Part shown: piece after piece, positions 36,574 to 45,518 of the stretch
Position numbering within the stretch: the first letter of the stretch is position 1
How the letters are laid out: each line of letters begins with the position of its first letter
DNA from: Oscillospiraceae bacterium
GTDB taxonomy: Bacteria > Bacillota > Clostridia > Oscillospirales > Acutalibacteraceae
Length of the DNA: 64,000 bases
Assembly (NCBI GenBank): GCA_902769255.1
Contig: CACXOM010000002.1
Location: 186,001 to 250,000 of the forward strand
Direction: 5' to 3'
Made by a program: the position numbers and the translations under genes
Notes under the pieces: generated by a model
The model's database searches: none
What the model saw: only the letters and a program-made list of their open reading frames with translations
What the model was told of the DNA's origin: nothing

Positions 36574-37716
36574 TTAAACCACCTCGTAATAACTGCCTAA
36601 ATACTTAAATTCATCACAAATTTCATCAAGTTCTCTTATTAAATTAACAAACTCTTGCGAATAAATTGAAGTTTCAATATCAAAATAGAACATAAACTCG
36701 AAATTTCTGTCGGCTATAGGACGGCTTTCAAGTTTTATAAGGTTAATTTCAAGCGCATAAAGTCTTGACAAAACTTTGTAAAGCGCACCCGGTTGGTGTT
36801 TTAAAACAAGCATTAAACTTGTTTTGTCAGCACCTGGGTAAATTTGCATATTTTTTGAAATGCAAATAAATCTTGTATAGTTATTATCTTTGTTTTGTAC
36901 CGATTTTTGAAGAGTCGCTAAATTATAAATCTCGGCGCACTCCGAAGATGAAAGCGCCGCAATATCGTTTCTGTCGCTTTCAGCGACCATTTTTGCAGCA
37001 ACGGCAGTATTTTCAACCGTTGTTATTTTAACGCCTTCGAGTGTGTCTAAAAACTCGGAACATTGACTTATAGCCTGCTCGTGCGAAACGATTTCTTTAA
37101 TATCAGACAGCTTTACGCCTCTTTTGCAAAGCAAATTGTGATTAACCTGAATTCTCACGCTTCTTACAATATGAAAGTTTTTATTTATCATTAAATCATA
37201 AACTTTTTTAACCGAGCCTGCCGTGCTGTTTTCAATAGGCAAAATACCATATTCGCAAAAACCTTGCTCGATTGCGTCAAAAACTTTTTCCCATTTATCA
37301 AAGAATACAATGTTTGAATGTTTAAAAATCTTTTCACAGGCAATTTGTGAAAAAGCGCCCTCAATTCCCTGACAAGCGACAGTTGCCTGAGTCGGAAATA
37401 ACGGCTTAGTTGTGCTTATTGCGTTTTCAATATCACAAATAAGTTCAGATTTTTTCTCGGTAATTTTTTCTTGATAAGAACGGCTTAATTCAAACAAAAG
37501 CGAATAAAGCACTCGCAAATGCGACTTAAACTCATCATCTGCTTTGTTGGTAATATCATTTAATTTCTTTTTTTCTCTGCTCGAATCCAAAACAGGCAAA
37601 TTATTTACTTTTTTATATTCGCCTATTTTTGAAGCCACAACCATTCTTTTTTGAAAAAGGTCGATTAATTGATTATCAATAACATCAATCTCGCTTCTTA
37701 ACTCATCTAAATTCAT
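36574..37716 (-). CDS. pheA: Bifunctional chorismate mutase / prephenate dehydratase
   Basis: Converts chorismate via prephenate to phenylpyruvate. The 380-residue protein has an AroQ-class chorismate mutase (residues 1 to about 85, 'LDELRSEIDVIDNQLIDLFQ'), then a dehydratase domain ('VACQGIEGAFSQIACEKIF', 'GILPIENSTAGSV'). A C-terminal ACT domain carries the Phe-binding 'LIKLESRPIADRNFEF', so feedback inhibition by phenylalanine is expected. Co-transcribed with aroC (12-base gap) and aroE. Confidence 0.95.
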   Translation of the reverse strand: MNLDELRSEIDVIDNQLIDLFQKRMVVASKIGEYKKVNNLPVLDSSREKKKLNDITNKADDEFKSHLRVLYSLLFELSRSYQEKITEKKSELICDIENAISTTKPLFPTQATVACQGIEGAFSQIACEKIFKHSNIVFFDKWEKVFDAIEQGFCEYGILPIENSTAGSVKKVYDLMINKNFHIVRSVRIQVNHNLLCKRGVKLSDIKEIVSHEQAISQCSEFLDTLEGVKITTVENTAVAAKMVAESDRNDIAALSSSECAEIYNLATLQKSVQNKDNNYTRFICISKNMQIYPGADKTSLMLVLKHQPGALYKVLSRLYALEINLIKLESRPIADRNFEFMFYFDIETSIYSQEFVNLIRELDEICDEFKYLGSYYEVV

Positions 37717-37728
37717 AAAAAATCCTCC

Positions 37729-38799
37729 CTAAATTAAATCAAGAATTGCAATGGCGGCAGCCGCCTCAACACAAGGTACTGCACGAAGAACAATACAAGG
37801 GTCGTGTCTGCCTTTTATAACTAATTTTGTATCTTTCTTTTCTTTAAAGCTAACCGAATTTTGCTCTTTTGCTATTGACGGCGTAGGTTTAAACGCAACT
37901 TTAAACACAATCGGCATTCCGTTTGAAATTCCGCCTAAAATACCGCCGCAATTGTTAGTTTTAGTAACAATTTCATCATTATCATAATAATATTCATCGT
38001 TATTTTCGCTACCAAATAAAAGCGTTGAAGAAAAGCCGTTGCCAAATTCAATACCTTTTACCGCAGGAATTCCGAAAATAATCGAAGAAATTTTATTTTC
38101 AATTCCGTCAAAATTTGGATTGCCAAGCCCTGCTTTAACGCCTGTTATAACGCATTCAACCGTACCACCGACAGAGTCGCTCTCGCTTTTTGCGTTAATA
38201 ATAGTTTTCATCATTAAATCGCCTTTTAAATCATTAAAAACAGGAAAAGGCTTGTTAATTACCTTATTCAATAAATCTTTATCAGGATTTACTTTATCAA
38301 GGTCGTCATCTTTAATATTTTTAATGCTTGAAACATGAGAAAATACCTCAATTCCCTGCTGTCTTAAAATCTGTTTAGCAATACCGCCTGCAACACAAAG
38401 CGGAGCGGTAAGTCTGCCCGAAAAATGACCGCCACCGGCAACATCTTGAAAACCGCCATATTTAACCTGTGCGGTATAATCAGCGTGAGAAGGGCGCGGA
38501 ATATCCATAATATTTTTATAATCATTTGATTTTTGATTTGTGTTATAAATCAAAGCGGTAAGCGGTGCGCCACAGGTTGTGTTATTAACAAGTCCCGAAA
38601 CAAATTCAGGCTTATCAGCCTCTTTTCGTTTAGTTGAAAACTCATTATTTCCGGGAGCACGACGATTTAAAAACTCCTGCAATTCATCTATATCAATTTC
38701 AATTCCTGCAGGAAGTCCGTCAATAGTAACGCCAATCGCTTTAGAATGAGATTGTCCGAAAACAGATACTTTAATTTTATTTCCGAAAATACTGCTCAT
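37729..38799 (-). CDS. aroC: Chorismate synthase
   Basis: Final step of the shikimate pathway, needing reduced FMN. The 356-residue protein has 'FGQSHSKAIGVTIDGLPAG' at the start, 'SHADYTAQVKYG' and 'GGGHFSGRLTAPLC' in the middle and 'KGRHDPCIVLRAVPCVEAAA' near the end, all signatures of AroC. Ribosome binding site GAGGT; 5 bases after aroA. Confidence 0.97.
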   Translation of the reverse strand: MSSIFGNKIKVSVFGQSHSKAIGVTIDGLPAGIEIDIDELQEFLNRRAPGNNEFSTKRKEADKPEFVSGLVNNTTCGAPLTALIYNTNQKSNDYKNIMDIPRPSHADYTAQVKYGGFQDVAGGGHFSGRLTAPLCVAGGIAKQILRQQGIEVFSHVSSIKNIKDDDLDKVNPDKDLLNKVINKPFPVFNDLKGDLMMKTIINAKSESDSVGGTVECVITGVKAGLGNPNFDGIENKISSIIFGIPAVKGIEFGNGFSSTLLFGSENNDEYYYDNDEIVTKTNNCGGILGGISNGMPIVFKVAFKPTPSIAKEQNSVSFKEKKDTKLVIKGRHDPCIVLRAVPCVEAAAAIAILDLI

Positions 38800-38804
38800 A
38801 AAAT

Positions 38805-40055
38805 TTATACCTCCTCAAAATTCAAACCCAATTTTTTAAAATCTTCAAAAAATTCGGGATAAGATTTATTGACTGCTCCTGCATCTTTAATTATAACTTC
38901 GTTTTTACATAAAATCGATGCAACCGCCGCCGACATTGCAATTCTGTGGTCGTTGTAAGAATTAACTTTTCCGCCAGTTAATTCACTATTTTTAACAACA
39001 ATTCCGTCAGTGGTTTCTTTTGCATTTCCGCCAAGGTTATTTATCATTTCAATAGTCGTTTTAATTCTGTCACTTTCTTTTATTCTAAGGCGAGAAGCGT
39101 TTGTAATTACTGTTTCGCCATCGCAACAACAAGCAAAAACACACAAAATCGGCACTAAATCAGGAATGTTTGAAGCATCAATAACAATTCCTTTAAGATT
39201 TGATTTTTTAACAAAAATTTCATTGTCTGAAACTTTAACATCTGCCCCGAATTTTTCAAGTAAGTCGATTATTTTCTTATCTCCCTGAACAGAGTTTAAG
39301 TTTAAGCCTCTAACTTTTAAACCTTTTTCTAAAAGTCCGCCGGCGCACAACCAAAAAGCAGCATTTGACCAATCGCCCTCAACATTTGCATTTGCAGGTT
39401 TATAACAATTGTTTTTTAGTTCATATGTATTATCATTTTCTATATAAGTTACACCGAATTTTTCAAGCACATTTAAAGTTAAATCAACATAAGATTTAGA
39501 TTCAAATTTGCCTTTTACAACAATTTTTAGCTTACTTTTTAAAATCGTTGCTGCAAACAAAAGACCTGAAATAAACTGTGAAGACACCGAACCGTCAATT
39601 TCATAAGTATTAGGCTTTAATTTGCCCGAAATATAAAGAATATTATCTTTTTTTAGCAATTTACAGCCGTTTTCTTCTAAAATTTCTTTAAGCGGTGATA
39701 ACGGGCGATTAGGCAGTCTGCCGTGCATAGTAATTTGTGCTTGAAATCCGAAAGCACAAATAATCGGAATTAAAAAGCGAAGTGTAGAACCGCTTTCACC
39801 ACAATCAAGTTTTTTAAGGTCGTTTTCAAACTTAATAGGTGTAACTTTAAAAACCTTATTTTCATAAATAATATTTGCACCGAGCGAGTTTAAACAGCTT
39901 ACTGTGGCAGTTATATCATCAGAAATTGTATTGCAAACAATTTGCGAAGTTTTATCAGCCAATGCGGCGCAAATTAACGCTCTGTGCGCATAAGATTTTG
40001 AAGAAATCGCCTCAATTTCGCCGGCAATTTTAGCTGAATTAATTTTGATATTCAT
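38805..40055 (-). CDS. aroA: 3-phosphoshikimate 1-carboxyvinyltransferase (EPSP synthase)
   Basis: The 416-residue enzyme transfers enolpyruvate from PEP to shikimate-3-phosphate. Signatures: 'AISSKSYAHRALICAALAD' at the N-terminus, 'DCGESGSTLRFLIPI' (about residues 84-98) and 'RLRIKESDRIK' plus 'DHRIAMS' in the second half. The GESGSTLR loop carries Ser where class I enzymes have Ala-Gly; class is not decided here. Overlaps aroB by 4 bases. Confidence 0.96.
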   Translation of the reverse strand: MNIKINSAKIAGEIEAISSKSYAHRALICAALADKTSQIVCNTISDDITATVSCLNSLGANIIYENKVFKVTPIKFENDLKKLDCGESGSTLRFLIPIICAFGFQAQITMHGRLPNRPLSPLKEILEENGCKLLKKDNILYISGKLKPNTYEIDGSVSSQFISGLLFAATILKSKLKIVVKGKFESKSYVDLTLNVLEKFGVTYIENDNTYELKNNCYKPANANVEGDWSNAAFWLCAGGLLEKGLKVRGLNLNSVQGDKKIIDLLEKFGADVKVSDNEIFVKKSNLKGIVIDASNIPDLVPILCVFACCCDGETVITNASRLRIKESDRIKTTIEMINNLGGNAKETTDGIVVKNSELTGGKVNSYNDHRIAMSAAVASILCKNEVIIKDAGAVNKSYPEFFEDFKKLGLNFEEV

Positions 40056-41104
40056 ATACCTTCCTCAATAAAAGATAACATTTCGTCAGTTTTAATTTTA
40101 AGCAACCTTGAATCGCCAACAGAATAAGGAATAACAAGTTTAATAAAATCCCCTGTTCTTTTTTTATCGTTCAAAGTTGTTTTATAAAGTTCATTTGCCG
40201 AAAACTTTGCTAACACAGGCAAATCAAACTCTTTAACTATTTTAATAATATCATCTTTTGTTTTTTCATCACAAAGCCCTTTTTTAAAAGATGCTTTTGC
40301 AATCATACAAAGACCTATTGCAACCGCTTCACCGTGCGAAATTTTAAAATCGCTTTTAAGTTCAACAGCATGACCTATAGTATGACCGAGATTAAGCAGT
40401 TGACGCTCGCCTTTATCAAACTCGTCATGCTCAACTATATCTCGTTTCATTTTGACACATTCACTAATAACATATTCCCTGTCAAAACTTTTCTTATTTT
40501 CAAGCAAATGCGAAAAAAGTTCTTTATTGCCAATTACCGCATATTTAATAACTTCAGCGCACCCTTGCGAAAAAATTTCATCGCTCAAACTGTCAAGCGT
40601 TGAATAATCACAAATAACAAGTCGAGGTTGATAAAATGCACCGACTAAATTTTTACCGCTTTCAATATCAATTGCGGTTTTACCGCCTACAGACGAGTCA
40701 ACGCAAGATAAAAGCGTTGTCGGAATTTGAATAAAAGCAATTCCCCTTAAATAAGAAGCGGAAACAAAACCTGCTAAATCGCCGACTACACCGCCACCGA
40801 GCGCAATAATCATATCACTTCGGGTAATTTGATTTTCAGCCAAAAACTCGCAAATTTTCAAGAAATTTTGACCGTTTTTTGATTGTTCGCCGTTTTCAAT
40901 CACATATTTAATAAACTTTAGCCCGCTTTTTTCAAGCGAATTTTCAACAGTTTTTGAATATAAACTGTCTACAATATCATCAGTAATTATTGCAACGGTT
41001 TTAGGAGTTGCGATATTTAAAATCATCTCACCAGTTTTTGATAAAATATCATTAGAAATAATAATATCATATTTTTTTGATGCGTTTACGGTAATAGTTT
41101 TCAT
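40052..41104 (-). CDS. aroB: 3-dehydroquinate synthase
   Basis: Second step of the shikimate pathway. The 350-residue NAD- and metal-dependent enzyme has 'IALGGGVVGDLAGFVSASYL' (about residues 100-119), 'TTLLSCVDSSVGGKTAID' and the metal ligands in 'LNLGHTIGHAVE' and 'SHGEAVAIG'. Overlaps tyrA and aroA by 4 bases each, so translation is tightly coupled. Confidence 0.96.
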   Translation of the reverse strand: MKTITVNASKKYDIIISNDILSKTGEMILNIATPKTVAIITDDIVDSLYSKTVENSLEKSGLKFIKYVIENGEQSKNGQNFLKICEFLAENQITRSDMIIALGGGVVGDLAGFVSASYLRGIAFIQIPTTLLSCVDSSVGGKTAIDIESGKNLVGAFYQPRLVICDYSTLDSLSDEIFSQGCAEVIKYAVIGNKELFSHLLENKKSFDREYVISECVKMKRDIVEHDEFDKGERQLLNLGHTIGHAVELKSDFKISHGEAVAIGLCMIAKASFKKGLCDEKTKDDIIKIVKEFDLPVLAKFSANELYKTTLNDKKRTGDFIKLVIPYSVGDSRLLKIKTDEMLSFIEEGI

Positions 41105-41934
41105 CGTCCGTCTACCTTTTCTTTTGCTTCTTTTCCCTCTTGAAGCAGTTTTATCATATATTCTTCATCGCCATTTTCAAGCGCTTTTTTATATTCTTTT
41201 AAATTGTTAATATAAATGTCTAACTCTTTTATAAGGCAATCTTTATTTTCAAAAAACAAATCGTTCCACATAACAGGGTTAAGCCAAGCAACTCTGGTTA
41301 AATCTTTATAACTACCTGCAGAAAAGCCCTTGTGAGAACTTGCAGTAGGACTTTTAATAAATGCGTTTGAAACAATATGAGGCATTTGCGAAGTAAATGC
41401 AATCATTTCATCGTGCTTTTCGGCGGTTGTTACTGAAAAACTGCCGAATTTGCAAGGCGAAAGCATTTTTTCAACTATGTCAAGCAGTTCAATATTATCA
41501 AAAATCGGTGGAACAAGCACCATAGGCGCATTTTCAAACATATTCGCTTTGCTATATTTATAACCCGAATTGTGAGTACCAGCCATAGGGTGAGCGCCTA
41601 CAAATGTGTAACCGTATTTTTTTGCGTTTTCAAAACCGCATTTGCAAACCGATTTTTTAATACCGCAAGCATCAATAACAATAGCGTTTTTATTAAAAAA
41701 CTTTGAAAATTTATTTATAAAATCAATAGTTGAATTAGGATAAAGCGAAATAATAATTAAATCGCATTCACTCATATTGCTTTCATCGAGTTTAAAATCA
41801 ACATCGCCGTTCATCATAGCAAAATCAACAATTTCTTGACTTCTGTTATAAACATAAACTTTATGATTTTCTTTTTTAAACGCTTTTGCAAAAGAACCGC
41901 CTATAAGTCCTAAACCTACAATTCCAACATTCAT
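41101..41934 (-). CDS. tyrA: Prephenate dehydrogenase
   Basis: Oxidative decarboxylation of prephenate for tyrosine synthesis. The 277-residue protein has the N-terminal NAD loop 'VGIVGLGLIGGSFAKAFK', 'VGAHPMAGTHNSGY' with the catalytic His, and 'HIVSNAFIKSP'. No C-terminal ACT domain is present, so tyrosine regulation, if any, is by other means such as the operon attenuator. One base separates it from aroF. Confidence 0.94.
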   Translation of the reverse strand: MNVGIVGLGLIGGSFAKAFKKENHKVYVYNRSQEIVDFAMMNGDVDFKLDESNMSECDLIIISLYPNSTIDFINKFSKFFNKNAIVIDACGIKKSVCKCGFENAKKYGYTFVGAHPMAGTHNSGYKYSKANMFENAPMVLVPPIFDNIELLDIVEKMLSPCKFGSFSVTTAEKHDEMIAFTSQMPHIVSNAFIKSPTASSHKGFSAGSYKDLTRVAWLNPVMWNDLFFENKDCLIKELDIYINNLKEYKKALENGDEEYMIKLLQEGKEAKEKVDGR

Positions 41935-41935
41935 T

Positions 41936-42937
41936 TTAGTCTACAACCTCTTTAATTTTAAATGCTTTTTTAGCAACAGAATCAAACTGTTCAGGTGTGA
42001 GCGACTGAGCACCGTCACAAAGTGCGTGAGGTGGGTCGTTATGCACTTCAACCATAATTCCGTCAGCACCGCAAGCGGTAGCAGCAAGCGCCATAGGCTC
42101 AACCATCCAGCTAATACCTGTTGCGTGCGAAGGGTCAACAATTACAGGTAAGTGTGTAAGTTTTTTGAGCATAGGAACAGCCGATAAATCGAGCGTATTT
42201 CTTGTTGCGGTTTCGTAAGTTCTTATACCTCTTTCGCAAAGAACAACATTTTCATTGCCCTCAGACATAATGTATTCTGCGCTCATTAAAAACTCTTTAA
42301 TTGTGTTTGCAAGACCTCTTTTTAAAAGAATTGGTTTTTTAGTTTTACCAAGTTCTTTTAAAAGGTCGAAATTCTGCATATTACGTGCGCCAACCTGAAT
42401 AAAATCAACATCTTCAAACAAATCAAGTGTGTTAATGTTCATAATTTCGGTAACTATAGGAAGTCCTGTAACCTTTCTCGCTTCAAACAAAAGTTTTAAG
42501 CCCTCACCTTTAAGTCCCTGAAAATCATATGGCGAAGTTCTCGGCTTAAACGCACCGCCACGAAGCATGGTAGCACCCGAATCTTTAACCTGTTTAGCAA
42601 TGCCGATAATTTGCTCTTCAGATTCAACAGAACAAGGTCCTGCAATGAAATTTAAAGAACCGTCACCAATTTTAACTCCGCTAACATCAATTACAGAGTT
42701 TTCTGGGTGAAATTTTCTGTTTACTTGTTTATAAGGTTCTGAAACACGCTTTACCGACTCAACAATTTCAAGACTTTGAATTAAATCAATATCAATTTTT
42801 GCGGTGTCGCCTATAAGTCCTAAAACAGTATAACTGTCACCTTTTGAAATGTGAACGCTAATGTTTTGTTTACTCAACCAATCAATCAAATGGTCCATTT
42901 GCGGTTTAGTCGTTCCGTTTTTAAGTACAGCAATCAT
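41936..42937 (-). CDS. aroF: 3-deoxy-7-phosphoheptulonate synthase, class Ib with regulatory domain
   Basis: First step of the aromatic pathway (PEP plus erythrose-4-phosphate). The 333-residue protein has a ferredoxin-like N-terminal regulatory domain (about 1-65, 'MIAVLKNGTTKPQMDHLIDW') and the KDO8PS-like barrel: 'FIAGPCSVESEEQI', 'RGGAFKPRTSPY', 'VIVDPSHATG'. In this class the N-terminal domain mediates inhibition by Phe/Tyr. Start at 42937 has AAAGGAG; the frame opens 37 codons upstream but that part is the attenuator leader. First enzyme gene of the operon. Confidence 0.95.
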   Translation of the reverse strand: MIAVLKNGTTKPQMDHLIDWLSKQNISVHISKGDSYTVLGLIGDTAKIDIDLIQSLEIVESVKRVSEPYKQVNRKFHPENSVIDVSGVKIGDGSLNFIAGPCSVESEEQIIGIAKQVKDSGATMLRGGAFKPRTSPYDFQGLKGEGLKLLFEARKVTGLPIVTEIMNINTLDLFEDVDFIQVGARNMQNFDLLKELGKTKKPILLKRGLANTIKEFLMSAEYIMSEGNENVVLCERGIRTYETATRNTLDLSAVPMLKKLTHLPVIVDPSHATGISWMVEPMALAATACGADGIMVEVHNDPPHALCDGAQSLTPEQFDSVAKKAFKIKEVVD

Positions 42938-42959
42938 TTTTTTACAATCTCCTTTTAAA

Positions 42960-42994
42960 TAAAAACGGCTACACAGTTGTGATTCTGTGTAGCC
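42960..42994 (-). terminator. Attenuator terminator of the aro operon
   Basis: A 10-bp perfect stem GGCTACACAG/CTGTGTAGCC (42985-42994 with 42967-42976) with an 8-base loop, followed by GTTTTTATTT on the minus strand, located between the leader peptide stop and aroF. The segment TTGTGTTGC in the leader gene (near 43034-43042) can pair with its first arm. Confidence 0.88.
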
Positions 42995-43028
42995 ATAAAA
43001 TTTTGAGTTAAATGTTAAAACTTCAAAT

Positions 43029-43121
43029 TTACTTGCAACACAAATCACTACTACTCTTTTTAAAAAAGTAATAGCCGTAAAAGTAAAAATATGAAGTTGT
43101 AGAAGTTATTTGCTTTGACAT
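43029..43121 (-). CDS. Tyr/Phe-rich leader peptide of the aro operon
   Basis: A 30-codon gene too short for routine calling. AAGGAG precedes the ATG at 43121 by 8 bases. Residues 11-20 read YFYFYGYYFF: five Tyr and four Phe in ten codons, followed by KKSSSDLCCK and TAA. The gene starts about 25 bases after the predicted transcription start and ends 35 bases before the attenuator stem. This is the layout of trp/phe/his-type leaders: a ribosome stalled at Tyr or Phe codons leaves the distal codons (TTGTGTTGC) free to pair with the terminator's first arm. A ribosome that reaches the stop covers them and allows termination. Regulation is inferred; the peptide itself is read directly. Confidence 0.88.
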   Translation of the reverse strand: MSKQITSTTSYFYFYGYYFFKKSSSDLCCK

Positions 43122-43152
43122 AAAATTAACTCCTTAACTAACATTTTCTAAA

Positions 43153-43181
43153 ATTATACCATTATTTCAAAGTTTTGTCAA
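43153..43181 (-). promoter_or_regulatory. Promoter of the aro operon
   Basis: Minus-strand consensus -35 TTGACA (43176-43181), 17-base spacer, -10 TATAAT (43153-43158); start point expected near 43146. Confidence 0.9.
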
Positions 43182-43199
43182 GAAAAACATTGATTTTTA

Positions 43200-43228
43200 T
43201 TGACAAATAATTGAAGTTGTAATATAAT
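43200..43228 (+). promoter_or_regulatory. Promoter of the FMN riboswitch/ribU transcript
   Basis: -35 TTGACA (43200-43205), 17-base spacer, -10 TATAAT (43223-43228). Back to back with the aro promoter; the two -35 boxes are 18 bases apart. Confidence 0.9.
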
Positions 43229-43235
43229 GTTAATA

Positions 43236-43422
43236 TCTTTGAGGCGGAGTGAAATTCTCCACCGGAGGTAATGAGGTTTTACCTACAAGCCCTCTACCCT
43301 GTTTTCAGGCTGATTGCGGTTAGATTCCGCAGCCGACGGTTAAAGTCCGGAAGGAAAAAGAAAAAATAAGTCAAATTTTTTGTGCCTCAATGCGTTTTTA
43401 TGCGTTGGGGTCTTATTTTTTT
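43236..43422 (+). promoter_or_regulatory. FMN riboswitch (RFN element) with terminator
   Basis: Conserved RFN strings are present: GCGGAGTGAAATTCTCCACC near 43244, AAGCCCTCTACCC (variant of the usual junction), GATTCCGCAGCCGACGGT and AAAGTCCGGAAGGAAAAAG up to 43360. A terminator follows: stem 43385-43394 with 43401-43410 and TCTTATTTTTTT. FMN binding is expected to cause termination before ribU. Confidence 0.95.
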
Positions 43423-43463
43423 GTTTCAAAGAAAAATATTATATTTTTTGGGAGATGTTTCTT

Positions 43464-44063
43464 ATGAACAAAAATCAGCACCTTCGTGCAATTTGCGCAA
43501 CAGCAATTCTTTCGGCATTAGCGTTTGTTTTAATGCTTGTTGAATTTCCTTTAAGCTTTATTATACCAAGTTTTATAAAGCTTGATTTTTCTGAACTTCC
43601 GGCTTTAATAGCATCATTTGCTTACGGTCCAATTTACGGTGTTTTTGTTTGCTTAATTAAAAACTTAATACACTTAACAATAGGCTCCACAAATGGTGTA
43701 GGAGAATTGGCAAACTTCTTTTTAGGTGCGACTTTCGTTTTCACAGCAGGTTGTTTCTACAAAGCGAAGAAAACAAAGAAAAATGCAATAATCGGCGCAG
43801 TTATCGGTTCTGTAATTATGGCAATTATCGGAATTTTCTCAAACTATTATATTGTTTACCCTATTTACACAACATTTATGCCGATGGAAGCGATTATTGG
43901 AATGTACCAAGCTATTTTGCCGAGCGTTAAAAATTTGTGGCAAGCTTTACTTATTTTTAACACACCTTTTAATATTTTCAAAGGTTTGGCTGATACGCTT
44001 ATTTGCGCCCTTATCTACAAAAAGATTTCACCAATATTAAAAGGCACAAAAAGCAAAATTTAA
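43464..44063 (+). CDS. ribU: Riboflavin ECF transporter S component
   Basis: A 199-residue membrane protein with about six helices that binds riboflavin and works with a shared ECF energy module encoded elsewhere. 'SFIIPSFIKLDFSELPALIA' and 'GPIYGVFVCLIKNLIHL' match the RibU pattern, and the FMN riboswitch upstream supports riboflavin as the substrate. Start at 43464 (MNKNQHLRA) follows GGGAG; the frame opens 28 codons earlier, inside the terminator region. Confidence 0.92.
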   Translation: MNKNQHLRAICATAILSALAFVLMLVEFPLSFIIPSFIKLDFSELPALIASFAYGPIYGVFVCLIKNLIHLTIGSTNGVGELANFFLGATFVFTAGCFYKAKKTKKNAIIGAVIGSVIMAIIGIFSNYYIVYPIYTTFMPMEAIIGMYQAILPSVKNLWQALLIFNTPFNIFKGLADTLICALIYKKISPILKGTKSKI

Positions 44064-44066
44064 CTA

Positions 44067-44095
44067 TTGACAAATTTTAAACAATGTTATATAAT
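44067..44095 (+). promoter_or_regulatory. Promoter of the SAM riboswitch/metK transcript
   Basis: -35 TTGACA (44067-44072), 17-base spacer, -10 TATAAT (44090-44095), directly after the ribU stop. Confidence 0.9.
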
Positions 44096-44102
44096 ACTAA
44101 AA

Positions 44103-44257
44103 GATAAATTCCTTATCAAGAGTAGCGGAGGGAACGGCCCTGTGATGCTACGGCAACCTGACTTTTTAGTTAAGGTGCCAAGTCCTGCAGTTAAACTGCG
44201 AGATGAGGTAAGAATTAGCCTTATTCCGCAGGTAGCAAAAACTACTTGCGGTTTTTA
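44103..44257 (+). promoter_or_regulatory. SAM-I riboswitch (S-box) with terminator
   Basis: Contains the S-box strings CTTATCAAGAGTAGCGGAGG, GATGCTACGGCAACC, AAGGTGCCAAGTCCTGC and AGATGAGG. A terminator with a 10-bp stem (44226-44235 with 44242-44251) and T-run follows. S-adenosylmethionine should switch off metK, its own synthesis gene. Confidence 0.97.
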
Positions 44258-44299
44258 GTTGTGAATTTATCGGAATTTTTGAATAGAAAGGACAAGAAA

Positions 44300-45481
44300 A
44301 TGAAAAAATTATTCACTTCCGAATCAGTTACAGAGGGACATCCCGACAAAGTTTGCGATAGCATTTCTGATGCCGTTTTAGATGCTATTTTTGAACAAGA
44401 CACAAATTCACGAGTTGCTTGCGAAACATTCGCTACAACAGGAATTATTAATGTTATGGGCGAAATTACAACTACTGCTCAAATTGATATACCGTCAGTT
44501 GTTAGAAATACGCTTATTAAAATTGGCTATGACAGCGAAAAAGCAGGTTTTAACGGCAATACTTGCGCTGTTTGCGTTTCGCTTGATAAGCAGTCGCCTG
44601 ATATTGCATTAGGCGTTGATAATTCTTTTGAATTAAAAGGCGGCGAAAAAGACGAACTTAACCAATTCGGTGCAGGCGACCAAGGTATTATGTTCGGTTA
44701 CGCTTGCAACGATACCGAAGATTATATGCCAATCGCTATTTACTACGCTCACAAATTGTCATTGAAACTTACCGAAGTCAGAAAAAGCGGAGTTTTAGAT
44801 TACTTGTGCCCAGACGGTAAAACACAGGTTACTGTTGAGTATGATGAAAGCGATAAACCAAAAAGAATTGATGCAATTGTTGTTTCAACTCAACACACTG
44901 CAGATGTTGACATCGAAACATTGAGAAAAGATATTAAAGCAAAGGTTATTGATGCAGTTATTCCTACTGATTTGATTGATGATGAAACAAAATACTTCAT
45001 CAACCCGACAGGCAGATTTGTTATCGGTGGTCCTCAGGGCGATACAGGCCTTACAGGCAGAAAAATTATTGTTGATACTTATGGCGGTTACGCTCGTCAC
45101 GGGGGCGGTGCATTTTCCGGTAAAGACCCGACAAAAGTTGACCGTTCTGCTGCTTATATGGCAAGATATGTTGCTAAAAACATTGTTGCCGCTGGTCTTG
45201 CCGATAAATGCGAAATTCAGTTTGCTTATGCAATCGGCGTTGCAAAACCTGTTTCTGTTTCGGTTGATACATTCGACACAGGAAAATATGAAGATACAAA
45301 AATTGCTGAAGCAGTTACAAAAGTTTTTGATTTACGCCCTGCCGCTATTATTCGTGATTTGAATTTGAGAAGACCTATATACTCAAAAACTTCTAACTAC
45401 GGTCACTTCGGCAGACAAGATGATGATTTTACTTGGGAAAAAACCGATAAAACACAAGAACTTATAAACGCAATTAAATAA
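44300..45481 (+). CDS. metK: S-adenosylmethionine synthetase
   Basis: Makes SAM from methionine and ATP. The 393-residue protein has '[20 protein letters not shown]' at the N-terminus, '[16 protein letters not shown]' (about residues 118-133) and the phosphate loop '[19 protein letters not shown]'. Start at 44300 chosen for GAAAGGA and the family N-terminus; the frame is open 18 codons earlier in the riboswitch. Controlled by the SAM-I riboswitch; followed by a terminator. Confidence 0.97.
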   Translation: MKKLFTSESVTEGHPDKVCDSISDAVLDAIFEQDTNSRVACETFATTGIINVMGEITTTAQIDIPSVVRNTLIKIGYDSEKAGFNGNTCAVCVSLDKQSPDIALGVDNSFELKGGEKDELNQFGAGDQGIMFGYACNDTEDYMPIAIYYAHKLSLKLTEVRKSGVLDYLCPDGKTQVTVEYDESDKPKRIDAIVVSTQHTADVDIETLRKDIKAKVIDAVIPTDLIDDETKYFINPTGRFVIGGPQGDTGLTGRKIIVDTYGGYARHGGGAFSGKDPTKVDRSAAYMARYVAKNIVAAGLADKCEIQFAYAIGVAKPVSVSVDTFDTGKYEDTKIAEAVTKVFDLRPAAIIRDLNLRRPIYSKTSNYGHFGRQDDDFTWEKTDKTQELINAIK

Positions 45482-45518
45482 CAAAAAACGCTTGAAGAAA
45501 ATCTTCAAGCGTTTTTTA
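45482..45518. terminator. Terminator after metK
   Basis: An 11-bp stem ACGCTTGAAGA/TCTTCAAGCGT (45488-45512) with A-run before and T-run after. The same stem occurs after lysA (49075-49099). Between this hairpin and the LRR gene end (45519-45609) no complete gene is seen. Confidence 0.9.

Noticed and set aside
42938..43048. N-terminal extension of aroF
   Set aside because: It overlaps the attenuator terminator and the end of the leader peptide gene; the start at 42937 has AAAGGAG.
43380..43463. N-terminal extension of ribU
   Set aside because: This stretch is the riboswitch terminator; the ATG at 43464 has a proper ribosome binding site and the family N-terminus.
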